A model generated the notes under the pieces. That model saw only the letters and a program-made list of their open reading frames with translations, did no database searches and was not told the DNA's origin. 64,000 nucleotides of DNA from Microbispora corallina (GTDB taxonomy: Bacteria > Actinomycetota > Actinomycetes > Streptosporangiales > Streptosporangiaceae), in NCBI RefSeq assembly GCF_016863035.1, contig NZ_BOOC01000031.1:117631-181630 (forward strand). The letters run 5' to 3'. Below are positions 17,418 to 25,702 of this stretch, one piece after another. Numbering within the stretch: position 1 is the first letter of the stretch; each line of letters opens with the position of its first letter. Position numbers and translations under genes: made by a program.

Positions 17418-18377
17418 ATGTTGGAAACCTCGGCGCGGCTGCTGCGCCTGCTCTCCCTGTTGCAGACACCCCGCGAGTGGACCGGCTCCGAGTTGGCCGA
17501 GCGGCTGTCGGTCAGCACCCGGACCGTCCGCAACGACGTGGATCGCCTGCGGAACCTCGGCTATCCGGTGCACGCCAGCCGGGGCGCCGTGGGCGGCTAC
17601 CGGCTCGGCGCCGGTGCCACGCTGCCGCCGCTGCTGCTCGACGACGAGGAGGCGGTCGCCGTCGCGATCGGGCTGCGGACCGCCGCCGGTGGCACCATCA
17701 CGGGGGTCGAGGAGACCTCCCTGCGGGCGCTCGCCAAGCTGGAACAGGTCTTGCCGTCCCGGCTCCGGCGCCGGGTCAGCACCCTCCAGCAGTACGCCGT
17801 CGCGGTGCCCAGGGATGAGCCCGGCCCGCGGGTCGACGCGGACACCCTGACCACGATCGCCACCGCCTGCCGGGACCATGAGCGGCTGCGGTTCGACTAC
17901 CGCAGTCACGACGGCTCGGACAGCCGGCGGGACGTCGAGCCCTACCGGCTGGTCAACTGGGGGCGACGGTGGTACCTCATCGGCTTCGACGTCGCGCGGG
18001 CCGACTGGCGGACGTACCGGGTCGACCGGATCAGTCCGCGTACCCCGACGGGTCCCCGGTTCACCCCCCGCGAGCTGCAGGAGGACCCCGTCAACCAGGT
18101 GCGCCGGGGAGTGTCGTCGGCCGCCTGGCGGTACCGGGCCCAGGTCACCCTGCACGCCCCGGCCGATGTGGTCGCCGAACGGATCAACGCGGCCATCGGC
18201 ACCGTCACGCCGGTTGACGACACCCGGTGCCTGCTGGACACCGGCGCCGACAGCGTCGAGGCGCTCGCCGTCCACCTCGGCCTGCTCGGCATCGACTTCA
18301 CGGTGACAGAACCGCCGGAACTGGTCGAACTCGTACGTGTCCTCGCCGACCGCTACCACCGCGCCACCACGCGCTGA
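17418..18377 (+). CDS. WYL-domain transcriptional regulator (YafY type)
   Basis: A 319-residue protein with an N-terminal HTH_11 domain (SELAERLSVSTRTVRNDVDRL, residues about 24-44; read as ELAERLSVS and TVRNDVDRL) and a short linker. The WYL domain has its signature shifted to GRRWYLIGFD at about 188-197, followed by a WCX-like tail. WYL domains sense nucleic-acid-like or small ligands. Here, with an epoxide hydrolase on the other side of a shared operator-like repeat, a local catabolic regulator is the simplest reading. Start ATG 17418 is close to CAGGGA. Confidence 0.88.
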   Translation: MLETSARLLRLLSLLQTPREWTGSELAERLSVSTRTVRNDVDRLRNLGYPVHASRGAVGGYRLGAGATLPPLLLDDEEAVAVAIGLRTAAGGTITGVEETSLRALAKLEQVLPSRLRRRVSTLQQYAVAVPRDEPGPRVDADTLTTIATACRDHERLRFDYRSHDGSDSRRDVEPYRLVNWGRRWYLIGFDVARADWRTYRVDRISPRTPTGPRFTPRELQEDPVNQVRRGVSSAAWRYRAQVTLHAPADVVAERINAAIGTVTPVDDTRCLLDTGADSVEALAVHLGLLGIDFTVTEPPELVELVRVLADRYHRATTR

Positions 18378-18481
18378 TCGTCCGCATAAAAGCCTGGGAA
18401 CTCGGGGGCCGGCGGATGTCGAGAATGCTCCGGCGGCTCCGTCCCAGGGGCGGATCACGACAACGACCCTGGAGGGACGCC

Positions 18482-18979
18482 ATGCGAGCGAACGAGATCA
18501 CCGAGATCCTGGACCGGCCGATCAGCCGAGAGCTGCTGGCACGGGACATCACCCGGCTGGGCTACGTGGCCAAGGACGGCACGCCCAGGAACGTCCCGAT
18601 CGCGTTCACCTGGAACGGTTCGGAGATCGTCATGTGCACCACGAAGAACGCCCCGAAGCTCCCGGCTCTGCGCGAGAACCCGATGGTCGCCCTGACGATC
18701 GACACCGAGGTGCACCCGCCCAAGATCCTTTTGATCCGCGGCCGGGCCGAGCTGGACGTCGTCGACGGCATCCCGGACGAGTACCTCCACATGAACGGCT
18801 CGTACGAGATGACGCCCGAGCAGCGCATCGAGTGGGAGGCCGAGGTCCGCTCGCTCTACGACGGCATGGTCCGGATCGTGGTGACGCCGACGTGGGCGAA
18901 GCTGATCGACTTCGAGACGACCCTGCCGAGCGCGGTCGAGGAGCTGATCCGGCAGCGGGCCGAGCGTGAGCGCGCCTGA
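18482..18979 (+). CDS. Pyridoxamine-5'-phosphate-oxidase-family protein
   Basis: 165 residues folding as the split beta-barrel of FMN/F420-binding PPOX-family proteins: LGYVAKDGTPRNVPIAFTWNG and IVMCTTKNAPKLPALRENP are typical phosphate-contact strands. Start ATG 18482 has GGAGGG at 18471-18476. Actinomycete members are often F420- or FMN-dependent reductases of unknown substrate. It follows the WYL gene by about 100 bases on the same strand. Confidence 0.82.
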   Translation: MRANEITEILDRPISRELLARDITRLGYVAKDGTPRNVPIAFTWNGSEIVMCTTKNAPKLPALRENPMVALTIDTEVHPPKILLIRGRAELDVVDGIPDEYLHMNGSYEMTPEQRIEWEAEVRSLYDGMVRIVVTPTWAKLIDFETTLPSAVEELIRQRAERERA

Positions 18980-19131
18980 ACACTGCCCGGGCGCGCATGG
19001 CGTGGCTGCCCTGATGCTCCTCGCTGAACCGTTCGGCCTGCACCGGTCCCGGCCCGGCGCCATGGCCGGTTTCCCGGATCATCGGATCCGCGCCGTGTAT
19101 ATCCGACCATCCAGGCACAGGGACGGCCGGC

Positions 19132-19419
19132 ATGAGTATGATCCCGGGTATGAGCGGAGATCGAAAGGCGCGGATCACCATCACCGTGGACCCCGACGTC
19201 CTCGAATACGCCGAGCACCTCGTCGCCGCCGGTAAGGCCACCAGCGTGGCCGCCGTCTTCAACGACGCCATCGCGGAAAAGCGCATCACTGATCAGCGTG
19301 CGCTGGCGCTGCTGCGCGAACGCGCTCGTCAGGCCGACCCGGTCCGGGTGGCCCGCATGATGCGGCACGTGAACCGCCAGCTCGCCGAGCACGGGTTCCC
19401 GGCGGCATCAGGTGAGTGA
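19132..19419 (+). CDS. Antitoxin of a PIN-domain toxin-antitoxin pair
   Basis: 95 residues. KARITITVDPDVLEYAEHLV is a ribbon-helix-helix-like beginning and the rest is charged helix (ALLRERARQADPVRVARMMRHVN), as expected for an antitoxin tail that wraps the toxin. Start is ATG 19132; ATG 19150 (MSGDRK) is an equally possible later start. It overlaps the toxin gene by 8 bases, so translation is coupled. The dimer probably also represses the operon. Confidence 0.7.
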   Translation: MSMIPGMSGDRKARITITVDPDVLEYAEHLVAAGKATSVAAVFNDAIAEKRITDQRALALLRERARQADPVRVARMMRHVNRQLAEHGFPAASGE

Positions 19420-19843
19420 CCTAACCCCCACGCCGTACATCCTCGACACCAGCGTGCTGGCCGACGTCGCCCGAGGCGACGCCGATCTGATCGGCCTCCT
19501 GCAGGACCTCGACCAGGCGGGGCAACCAATCATCGTCCCCGCGCTGGCGGCCGCCGGGGCGCTCCTCGACGGCCGCGGCTCGCCGGACGCTCAGGCTCTC
19601 CTCGCCGGCCTGGCCGCGTTCGAGCACGCCGTCGTCGCCCCGCTGGACGGGGTCGCCCAATCCTCCAAGCTCGTCGACACGATGGCTGTGACCGGACTCG
19701 ACGTCTACGACGCTCACGCCGCCGCCATCGCGGACGTGTCGATCTGCCCGATCCTCACCCTGCGCGGCGGCAAATGGCAGCAGCCGTCTCGCGCCCTGGG
19801 CAACCCCCTGCACGTCATCGAGATCGCCGACCCTGACGACTGA
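19412..19843 (+). CDS. PIN-domain ribonuclease toxin (VapC-like)
   Basis: 143 residues starting at GTG 19412. The PIN active-site carboxylates are visible in YILDTSVLAD (first Asp), in the LVDTMAVTGLDVYDAHAAAIAD stretch (central and third acidic residues) and in the SICPILTLRGGKW end. VapC-like PIN proteins cut RNA in a Mg-dependent way and are held in check by the upstream partner. The orientation (antitoxin first, overlapping) is the usual one. The family is recognisable, but the target RNA is not. Confidence 0.78.
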   Translation: MSDLTPTPYILDTSVLADVARGDADLIGLLQDLDQAGQPIIVPALAAAGALLDGRGSPDAQALLAGLAAFEHAVVAPLDGVAQSSKLVDTMAVTGLDVYDAHAAAIADVSICPILTLRGGKWQQPSRALGNPLHVIEIADPDD

Positions 19844-19941
19844 TCGCACGACCGCGCCGGTCGAGGACTCCCGCCGGGAGTCGCTCCCCGCGGGATCCTC
19901 TGCGGTGACGCCGGCAGAGCAAGGAGGGTGACGGCCTCGTT

Positions 19942-20232
19942 TCAGGCTCCGATCCAGGCGTCGACGAGGTCGAGCCGCTCGAGTGGGGGTTCGGGCGGGC
20001 GGAATCCGAGTGCCTCGGTCAGGACGCTGTCGACGACCGGGTGGAGGCGTTCCTCGACGAACGTCTGCCAGTCGGCCTCGGACTCCCACACGTCGACGTA
20101 ACGCAGGCCGTTGCCGGTGCGGTAGGCCAGATGCGCGATGAGCCCCTTGGGCGGCTCGGGTCCCAGCCCCTCCTTGATGCGGGCGTAGATGTCGGGCCCG
20201 ATCGGGACCTCGTAGGTGAACGCGTGTGCCAT
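19942..20232 (-). CDS. Small conserved protein, dimeric alpha-beta barrel-like
   Basis: 96 residues from ATG 20232. The sequence PKGLIAHLAYRTGNGLRYVDVWES followed by a helix and AW at the C-terminus resembles ferredoxin-like alpha-beta-barrel proteins (the ABM/Dabb/EthD superfamily), many of which are small enzymes or chaperone-like proteins. I do not recognise a specific family and no catalytic residue can be assigned. It is divergent from a TetR gene with 54 bases between, so it is probably the gene that the TetR controls. Confidence 0.7.
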   Translation of the reverse strand: MAHAFTYEVPIGPDIYARIKEGLGPEPPKGLIAHLAYRTGNGLRYVDVWESEADWQTFVEERLHPVVDSVLTEALGFRPPEPPLERLDLVDAWIGA

Positions 20233-20255
20233 GGGGACCTCCCCAGCGACTTTGA

Positions 20256-20272
20256 TCCGAAATGCCTTCGGA
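20256..20272. promoter_or_regulatory. Inverted repeat in the small-gene/TetR gap
   Basis: TCCGA-AATGCCT-TCGGA between the divergent starts; a candidate TetR operator. TAGTGT at 20277-20282 could be the -10 box of the TetR gene. Confidence 0.4.
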
Positions 20273-20286
20273 CGAATAGTGTTAGC

Positions 20287-20931
20287 ATGAGCCCCGTGCC
20301 AGGACAGGTCAAGAGGCGATACGACGCCAGCGGGCGACGGGAGGCGGCCGAGGCCAACCGGCGGGCCATCCTGGAGGCGGCCCGCGAGTTGTTCACCGCC
20401 CGCGGCTACGCGGCCACGACGATGAACGACATCGCCGAGCGGTCCGGCGTCGCCCTGGACACCGTCTACGCCGCTGTGGGCCGCAAGCCCGCGCTCTTCC
20501 TGGAGCTGGTGGAGACCGCGCTGTCCGGCACCGACCGGGCCGTTCCCGCCCGGCAACGCGGGTACGTCCAGGCCATCCGCGCCGAACCCGACGCCGGGCG
20601 CAAGCTGGAGATATACGCGCAGGCGATCGGGGAGATCCACAGCAGGCTGGCGCCGCTGCTGCGCGTCGCCCAGACTGCGACGCATCCGGAGGTCCGCGAG
20701 GTCTGGCAGGACATCGCGCACCGGCGTGCGGTGAACATGCGGGAGCTGGCACAGGACCTCGTCGACACCGGACAGGTGCGGCCGGGGATCGACGTGGACG
20801 AGATCGCCGACGTCGTCTGGGCGACCAACTCGCCGGAGTTCTACTGCCTGCTGGTCGAGGACCGGGGCTGGCCCGCGGAGCGGTTCACCGCGTGGCTGGC
20901 CGACACCTGGCGTCGGCTGCTCATCGTCTGA
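20287..20931 (+). CDS. TetR-family regulator
   Basis: 214 residues from ATG 20287. The helix-turn-helix is at residues about 40-65 (MNDIAERSGVALDTVYAAVG) after an RRAILEAARELFTARGYAATT lead. The long C-terminal ligand domain has the pattern AQAIGEIHSRLAPLLRVAQTA seen in many actinomycete TetR proteins. No ribosome-binding site is evident, so translation may be leaderless. It probably controls the divergent small gene; the serine hydrolase downstream on the same strand may be read through from it. Confidence 0.88.
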   Translation: MSPVPGQVKRRYDASGRREAAEANRRAILEAARELFTARGYAATTMNDIAERSGVALDTVYAAVGRKPALFLELVETALSGTDRAVPARQRGYVQAIRAEPDAGRKLEIYAQAIGEIHSRLAPLLRVAQTATHPEVREVWQDIAHRRAVNMRELAQDLVDTGQVRPGIDVDEIADVVWATNSPEFYCLLVEDRGWPAERFTAWLADTWRRLLIV

Positions 20932-21062
20932 CGTTCGGGCCGGAGACCACCGACCGGCCGCAGCCCATTTCGAGACCCCCGTGCCACCGGGCTGGCATGC
21001 TGGGGCGGGCGGCACACCGTTTTCGGCCGGGCGGCAGGGGCGATTCCTGCGCGGCCGGGGAA

Positions 21063-22169
21063 GTGACGAGGCCTGCGGTGGGTGGGATCCAGGAACAGCT
21101 TCAGCGTCATATCGACACGCTGGTCGGTACCGGCGCGGAGACCGGTGTGCAGGTCGCCGTCTACAAGGACGGCGTGCTGATCGTCGACGCGGTGGCCGGC
21201 ACGGCCGACCCGGCCACCGGCCGGCCGCTCACCTCCAGCACGCCGATCTTCAGTTTCTCCACCGGCAAGAACGTGTCGGCCACGCTCGCGCATCTGCTCG
21301 TGGCGCGTGGGTTTCTCGACTACGACAGCCCGGTCGTCGACCTGTGGCCCGAGTTCGGTGTGCGCGGCAAGGCCACAGCGACACTGCGGCACATACTGAC
21401 CCACACGGTGGGTCTGCCGGCCATGCCGCGCGAGATCACCCCGGCTGAGCTTCCCGACTGGTCCAGGGTATGTGAGGCGCTCGCCGCTGCCGGGCCGCGC
21501 TGGCGGCCGGGCGCCGCCACGGGCTATCACTCCTACACCTTCGGCTATCTCGTCGGCGAGCTGGCCCGCCGCGCGACCGGGCGGTCCATGGGCGAGCTCC
21601 TGCGTGAATGGATCACTGTGCCGCTCGGTATCGAGGGGCAGCTGTACTTCGCCGTTCCGAAGGAGTCGTTGCCGGGGTTGGCGCGTCTGGAGCACCAGGC
21701 GGGGCAATGGCCTGCCGGCCCGGACGACGGTGACGCGATCCTCGCACCGTGGGAAGGCCGGCCGAGTGCCGATTTCGGCAACGACGGCGAGATCCTTGGC
21801 GCCGATATCCCGTCGGTGGGTACGGCCACCGCGCACGGGCTTGCCGCGATGTACAACGCCGTGCTGCAGGGTGAACTCGTCGATTCCGCGCGGTTGGCGG
21901 AACTGCCGCGGGTCGCGTTCGAGGGGGTGGACCAGGTTTTCGGCAATCCGGCGCGGATGGCGCTGGGCTACCCGCTCGGCAGGGTGGGCGCCCCTGCCGA
22001 GGAGAACTCCGTGGCGTTCGGGTGGCCGGGCGGGGGCGGAAGCTACGCCTACGCCGACCCCGCGCGAGGGGTCGCCTTCGCGCTGACGAAAACCCGGCTC
22101 GTCCCGAACTTCGACACCGCGCTGTCGGTCACCACGCTCCTGGCCGACCATCTCGCCGAGGCCCGCTGA
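21063..22169 (+). CDS. Serine hydrolase of the beta-lactamase / class C (EstB-like) family
   Basis: About 368 residues. The nucleophile tetrad STGK sits in IFSFSTGKNVSATL, and the second motif is a Tyr in GYHSYTFG (normally YxN). A glycine-rich AFGWPGGGGSYAYADP replaces the KTG-like third motif. These fit penicillin-binding-protein-like esterases/D-aminopeptidases instead of true beta-lactamases. No signal peptide is visible, so it is probably cytoplasmic. The start is uncertain: GTG 21063 or GTG 21078 both suit the domain start QEQLQRHIDTLV. It follows the TetR gene after about 130 bases. Confidence 0.82.
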   Translation: MTRPAVGGIQEQLQRHIDTLVGTGAETGVQVAVYKDGVLIVDAVAGTADPATGRPLTSSTPIFSFSTGKNVSATLAHLLVARGFLDYDSPVVDLWPEFGVRGKATATLRHILTHTVGLPAMPREITPAELPDWSRVCEALAAAGPRWRPGAATGYHSYTFGYLVGELARRATGRSMGELLREWITVPLGIEGQLYFAVPKESLPGLARLEHQAGQWPAGPDDGDAILAPWEGRPSADFGNDGEILGADIPSVGTATAHGLAAMYNAVLQGELVDSARLAELPRVAFEGVDQVFGNPARMALGYPLGRVGAPAEENSVAFGWPGGGGSYAYADPARGVAFALTKTRLVPNFDTALSVTTLLADHLAEAR

Positions 22170-22223
22170 CCCCCGCGCGGATGCGCCCGGGGTGGAATTC
22201 GCGACGACCACAAGGAGAGGTTC

Positions 22224-22757
22224 ATGTCCGCTCATACGACCGGCGACTCGACCACGCCGCAGACCAGCCTCGGCCCGTTCTCCTCGCCCGGCGCCAGCCC
22301 GACGCCGTGGGAGACGACGGAGTGGGCACTGCGCCGGATCCAGAAATTCCAGCTGTGCACCGTACGCCGGGACGGCCGCCCCCACGTGACACCGTTGCTG
22401 GCGATCTGGACGCTCGGCGCGATGTGGTTCACCACCGGCGACGGCGAGCAGAAGGCCAAGAACCTCAGCGCCAACCCCTACTGCGCGCTGACCACCGGAA
22501 CCGACACCCTGACCGGCGTGGACTACGTCATCGAAGGCACCGCGAGGCTGGTCACCGACCCGGCCACCAGGCAGACCGTGGCGACCGCGTTCGAACAGGC
22601 CTATGGCTGGCAGCTCACCCGCGAGGACGGAACCTGGTACCAACTGGGCGACGCCGTTCGGACCGGGAATGTTCAGCTCTACCGGGTCCAGCCGGACAAG
22701 GGGTTCGCCTTCGCCACCGGTACCCACTCGTCCCAGACCCGCTACCGGTGGAGGTGA
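22224..22757 (+). CDS. Pyridoxamine-5'-phosphate-oxidase-family protein
   Basis: 177 residues, second PPOX-fold protein in the window and only distantly like the one at 18482. FQLCTVRRDGRPHVTPLLAIWTLGAMWF is the diagnostic barrel start, and KAKNLSANPYCALTTG the phosphate-side strand. FMN- or F420-binding is likely. A clear AAGGAGAGG ribosome-binding site precedes ATG 22224. It lies 54 bases after the serine hydrolase, probably the same operon. Confidence 0.83.
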   Translation: MSAHTTGDSTTPQTSLGPFSSPGASPTPWETTEWALRRIQKFQLCTVRRDGRPHVTPLLAIWTLGAMWFTTGDGEQKAKNLSANPYCALTTGTDTLTGVDYVIEGTARLVTDPATRQTVATAFEQAYGWQLTREDGTWYQLGDAVRTGNVQLYRVQPDKGFAFATGTHSSQTRYRWR

Positions 22758-22796
22758 GGGCACAGCGCCTGGCTGCCACCGGCTCGGGGACCCTGG

Positions 22797-24359
22797 TCAG
22801 GCGGTTCCGGTGAGGCCGCGGAGCGCCAGGCCCAGGCCGAGCACGACGACGACGCAGGCGGTGACGATCGGCGCCACCGCCGACAGACGGGCCGCCACGC
22901 CGTGGCTCCTCACCGCGACCCGGTGCAGCGATCCGGCCAGCCTGACCAGGAGCAGCCCCGCGGCGGTGAGCGAGGCGGCCATCCCGATGCCGTAGGCGAA
23001 CACGAGGGCGATCCCGAACCAGGTGCGGCCGAGCGCGACCGCGCCGAGCAGGACGACGAGCGCCGACGGGCTGGGCACCAGTCCCCCGGCCACGCCCATG
23101 CCCACGAGCCCGCGGCGCGAGCCTCGCTCCTTCCGCCCGTGATCTCCTCGCTCCCGCTCCAGGAGCGCCACCCCGCCGCTCTCCGGGCTCCGAGGTCCGT
23201 CACCGGCACCGTGCACGTGGCCGTGGCCGTGGCCGTGTCCATGGCCGTGTCCATGGCCGTGTCCATGGCCGTGCTCGTGATGACCGGGTTCGTGGCCATG
23301 ACGGCCCTGCCAGGCCGACCTCAGGAGACCCGCGCCGATCGCGGTGATCAGCAGGCCGCCGGCCAGTCCGAGCCAGCGGACCACCGACTCGCCGGTGAGG
23401 GTGGAGAAGACGGTCAGCAGCAGGCCGGCCACGAGAACGCCGAGGGTGTGGGTGCCGGTCACCGTGGCGCCGACGATCAGCGCGTCACGCGGACGGCCTC
23501 GCCGCCCGGCGAGGTAGGCGGCCATGATGGTCTTGCCGTGGCCCGGGGCCAGAGCGTGGCCGGCGCCGAGCAGCGTGGCCAGGAGGACGGCCAGCAGGCC
23601 CAGCGGCACGGTCAGTGACTCGGTGCCGACCAGCCCGGTGAACGTCTCGTCCAGAGCGGCCAGTGCGTGTGCGACCGGTCCGCCGGCCGTCAGAGGCGAC
23701 GCGGCCGCGATCGGCCCGGTCCCGGTGGCGACGCGCAGCTCCGCCGTACGCTGGTCGAGCGGGCTCGCCAGCAGGTCGCCGGGATAGACGCGCAGTTGCT
23801 CGCTGACGCTCGTGCCGGGAACAGGCGAGCGCACCAGACGCACCCCATCCGTGGCGACGGCGGTGATCTCCCGCCAGCCCAGCCGGTCGGCGAGGAAGGC
23901 GTCACCGAACTCGACCGTCCCCCGGGTCGCCGTGGACGCTGACAGCCGGCACGTCAGACGGCTGGTCGGCAGCCCGCCCTGCCCCGGCGCGTAGGCGAAG
24001 CCGGCCGCGGAGATCCGCCACGGCGTCAGGGTCCCGTTCACCGTGAGCCGCTGCGCGGCGGCGAGCTCGCGGCATCTGGCCATGCCGTACGCCGACCGCT
24101 CGGCGTCGGACACCGTTCCCGATCGGTCGGCGTCGACGACGGGGCGGGCCTGCAGCGTGGGCAACTCCGCGCTGTCCACGATCGCCAGGTTCGCGACCCC
24201 GTCCGGGGTGATCCGCAGGCCGTTGTAGTGGTTGACGGTGAAGTTGCCCAAGGGGTGCAGGGGCACGGCGGCGGCGGGGGCCGCGGTCACGCCGAGCATC
24301 GCGCCCAGCGTCAGGCCGGCCGCCGCGGCCGCCGTACCGAGAGTCCTTTTGAGCATCAT
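22797..24359 (-). CDS. NicO-type nickel/cobalt transporter with N-terminal extracytoplasmic domain
   Basis: About 520 residues from ATG 24359, which overlaps the upstream TPR gene (ATGA). Order: signal peptide (LGTAAAAAGLTLGAMLG), an extracytoplasmic domain of about 220 residues, then six membrane segments of the NicO/RcnA fold. The metal motif HALAPGHGKT is at about residues 258-267. A histidine-glycine loop (about a dozen HG pairs near residues 360-390) sits between membrane helices. NicO proteins export Ni/Co or related metals. Actinomycete copies with an N-terminal domain usually sit next to DUF4331 and TPR genes, as here. The transported ion is not certain. Confidence 0.82.
   Translation of the reverse strand: MMLKRTLGTAAAAAGLTLGAMLGVTAAPAAAVPLHPLGNFTVNHYNGLRITPDGVANLAIVDSAELPTLQARPVVDADRSGTVSDAERSAYGMARCRELAAAQRLTVNGTLTPWRISAAGFAYAPGQGGLPTSRLTCRLSASTATRGTVEFGDAFLADRLGWREITAVATDGVRLVRSPVPGTSVSEQLRVYPGDLLASPLDQRTAELRVATGTGPIAAASPLTAGGPVAHALAALDETFTGLVGTESLTVPLGLLAVLLATLLGAGHALAPGHGKTIMAAYLAGRRGRPRDALIVGATVTGTHTLGVLVAGLLLTVFSTLTGESVVRWLGLAGGLLITAIGAGLLRSAWQGRHGHEPGHHEHGHGHGHGHGHGHGHGHGHVHGAGDGPRSPESGGVALLERERGDHGRKERGSRRGLVGMGVAGGLVPSPSALVVLLGAVALGRTWFGIALVFAYGIGMAASLTAAGLLLVRLAGSLHRVAVRSHGVAARLSAVAPIVTACVVVVLGLGLALRGLTGTA
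23235..23270. repeat. Three tandem 12-bp repeats inside the NicO gene
   Basis: GTGTCCATGGCC three times in a row; on the coding strand each unit gives His-Gly-His-Gly. Looser copies flank it. The repeats are in frame, so slippage would change the length of the metal-binding loop without breaking the gene. Confidence 0.85.
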
Positions 24360-25645
24360 GAGAACCTCGCCAGCGCGGGAAGATCGGGTGAGAAGGCGGG
24401 GTCGGCGTCGCGGACCCTGGCGGCGGATCTCCGTGCGTCCTCGTTCATCCCGAGGGCGCGCTCGATCTCCGCGCGGTGGTGGTGGAGCAGCGCGTTGCGC
24501 CAGCCGGTGGAGGTGGCCGTGCGGGCGTACGGAAGCGCCTCCCGGTCGCGGCCGTCGCGGTGCAGGGCCCAGGCGAGGGCGTCGGCGGCGACCACGCTCG
24601 GATTGCGGGCGTACTCGGCGCGGGCGTGTTCCACCGCCAGCGCGGGAGAGCCGTGGTCGGCCTCGTACTCGGCCCAGGTCAGGTCGTCCCTGACCCCGGC
24701 GGCCTTCATCAGGTCGCGCTGGGCGCGCAGCAGCGTCCACTGGTCCGCAGGGTCGCCGCCCTCCGCCGTCAGCACCTCGCCGTACTCGATGACGTACTGG
24801 GCGAGCGGCAGCCGGGCGACCACGGTCTGGTAGAGGCCGGCCGCCTCGGCCAGCCGGCCGCCGAGGGCGGCGGCCCTGGCGGTTCCCGCGAGGGCGGGGG
24901 TGAAGTCGGGGGCGGCCTTCAGCGCGAGGCGGTACTGCTCGGTGGCACCTCTCAGGTCACCGGAGTGCAGGGCCAGCTCGCCCAGGTAGTGGTGGCAGTA
25001 GGCGATGTCGGCGGGCGAGAACGCGTCGTCGAGGGCGTGCTCCAGCATGCGGCGGGCCGTGGCGCGGTCGCCGCGGATCTCGGCGTCGTAGGACGCCCGC
25101 GTGAAGGCCGCGACGCCGGGGTGCAGCGCCATCATCCTGTCGATCGCCCGCGTGGCGTCGCCGTACCGCCCGAGCTGGGTGTAGGCGTCGGCGAGCACCG
25201 CCTGGGCGCCCTGGCCGTACGGGTTGGCGGCCTCCGACTGCCGGGCCAGCCGTACGGCCTTGGCGAAGTCGTGGCGGCCTGCGGCGAGCGCGGCCTGACC
25301 GGTGAGCGCCGCGAAGTTGCCGGGGCGCAGGGCGACGGAGCGGGCCAGCGCCCGCTCGGCCCGTGGGTAGAAGGACGGGTCGGCGGTCAGGCGCGCCTGC
25401 TGGACGTAGGCGGAGCCGAGCTGGGCCCAGGCCTGGTAGTCGCCAGGGAGACGCCGGAGCCGGGTGGTGAGCGCCCGGATCGCGTCCTTCAGCGAGACGA
25501 CGGAGACCGGGATCTCGGTGGTCTGCGCCCCGTCGGTGACGGGCGGCGACGACCGCTCGCCGGTGACGAGGGCGGCGCCCAGAGTCAGGACGGAGGCCAG
25601 CCCCAGCGCGGCGGCGGCGATCCGGAGTGTCGCGGAGGTCTTCAC
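24356..25645 (-). CDS. Exported tetratricopeptide-repeat protein
   Basis: 429 residues with a signal peptide or anchor at the start (IAAAALGLASVLTLGAALV). The rest is TPR-like helical repeats: for example YQAWAQLGSAYVQQARL, GNFAALTGQAALAAGRHDF and PALAGTARAAALGGRLAEA. TPR proteins act as scaffolds. Its stop overlaps the start of the metal transporter by 4 bases, so the two are made together and probably work together at the membrane. It lies 57 bases downstream of DUF4331 behind a hairpin. Confidence 0.82.
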   Translation of the reverse strand: MKTSATLRIAAAALGLASVLTLGAALVTGERSSPPVTDGAQTTEIPVSVVSLKDAIRALTTRLRRLPGDYQAWAQLGSAYVQQARLTADPSFYPRAERALARSVALRPGNFAALTGQAALAAGRHDFAKAVRLARQSEAANPYGQGAQAVLADAYTQLGRYGDATRAIDRMMALHPGVAAFTRASYDAEIRGDRATARRMLEHALDDAFSPADIAYCHHYLGELALHSGDLRGATEQYRLALKAAPDFTPALAGTARAAALGGRLAEAAGLYQTVVARLPLAQYVIEYGEVLTAEGGDPADQWTLLRAQRDLMKAAGVRDDLTWAEYEADHGSPALAVEHARAEYARNPSVVAADALAWALHRDGRDREALPYARTATSTGWRNALLHHHRAEIERALGMNEDARRSAARVRDADPAFSPDLPALARFS

Positions 25646-25665
25646 GGTGATCCCCTCGGGAACGG

Positions 25666-25696
25666 GCGCGGGACCCGGGCGGACCGGGTCCCGCGC
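25666..25696 (-). terminator. Hairpin between DUF4331 and the TPR gene
   Basis: A perfect 13-bp stem (GCGCGGGACCCGG at 25666-25678, complement at 25684-25696) with a 5-base loop, 6 bases after the DUF4331 stop. It would end or attenuate DUF4331 transcripts and lower expression of the TPR-NicO pair. Confidence 0.65.
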
Positions 25697-25702
25697 CGCC
25701 GG

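Noticed and set aside
20841..22763. A 640-codon open frame on the minus strand opposite the serine hydrolase and PPOX genes
   Set aside because: Arg/Gly/Pro-rich with no domain; it mirrors the GC-biased third positions of the real plus-strand genes.
23218..23276. Short tandem repeats that might suggest a CRISPR-like or regulatory repeat
   Set aside because: They are in-frame 12-bp units without spacers that encode the His-Gly loop of the transporter.
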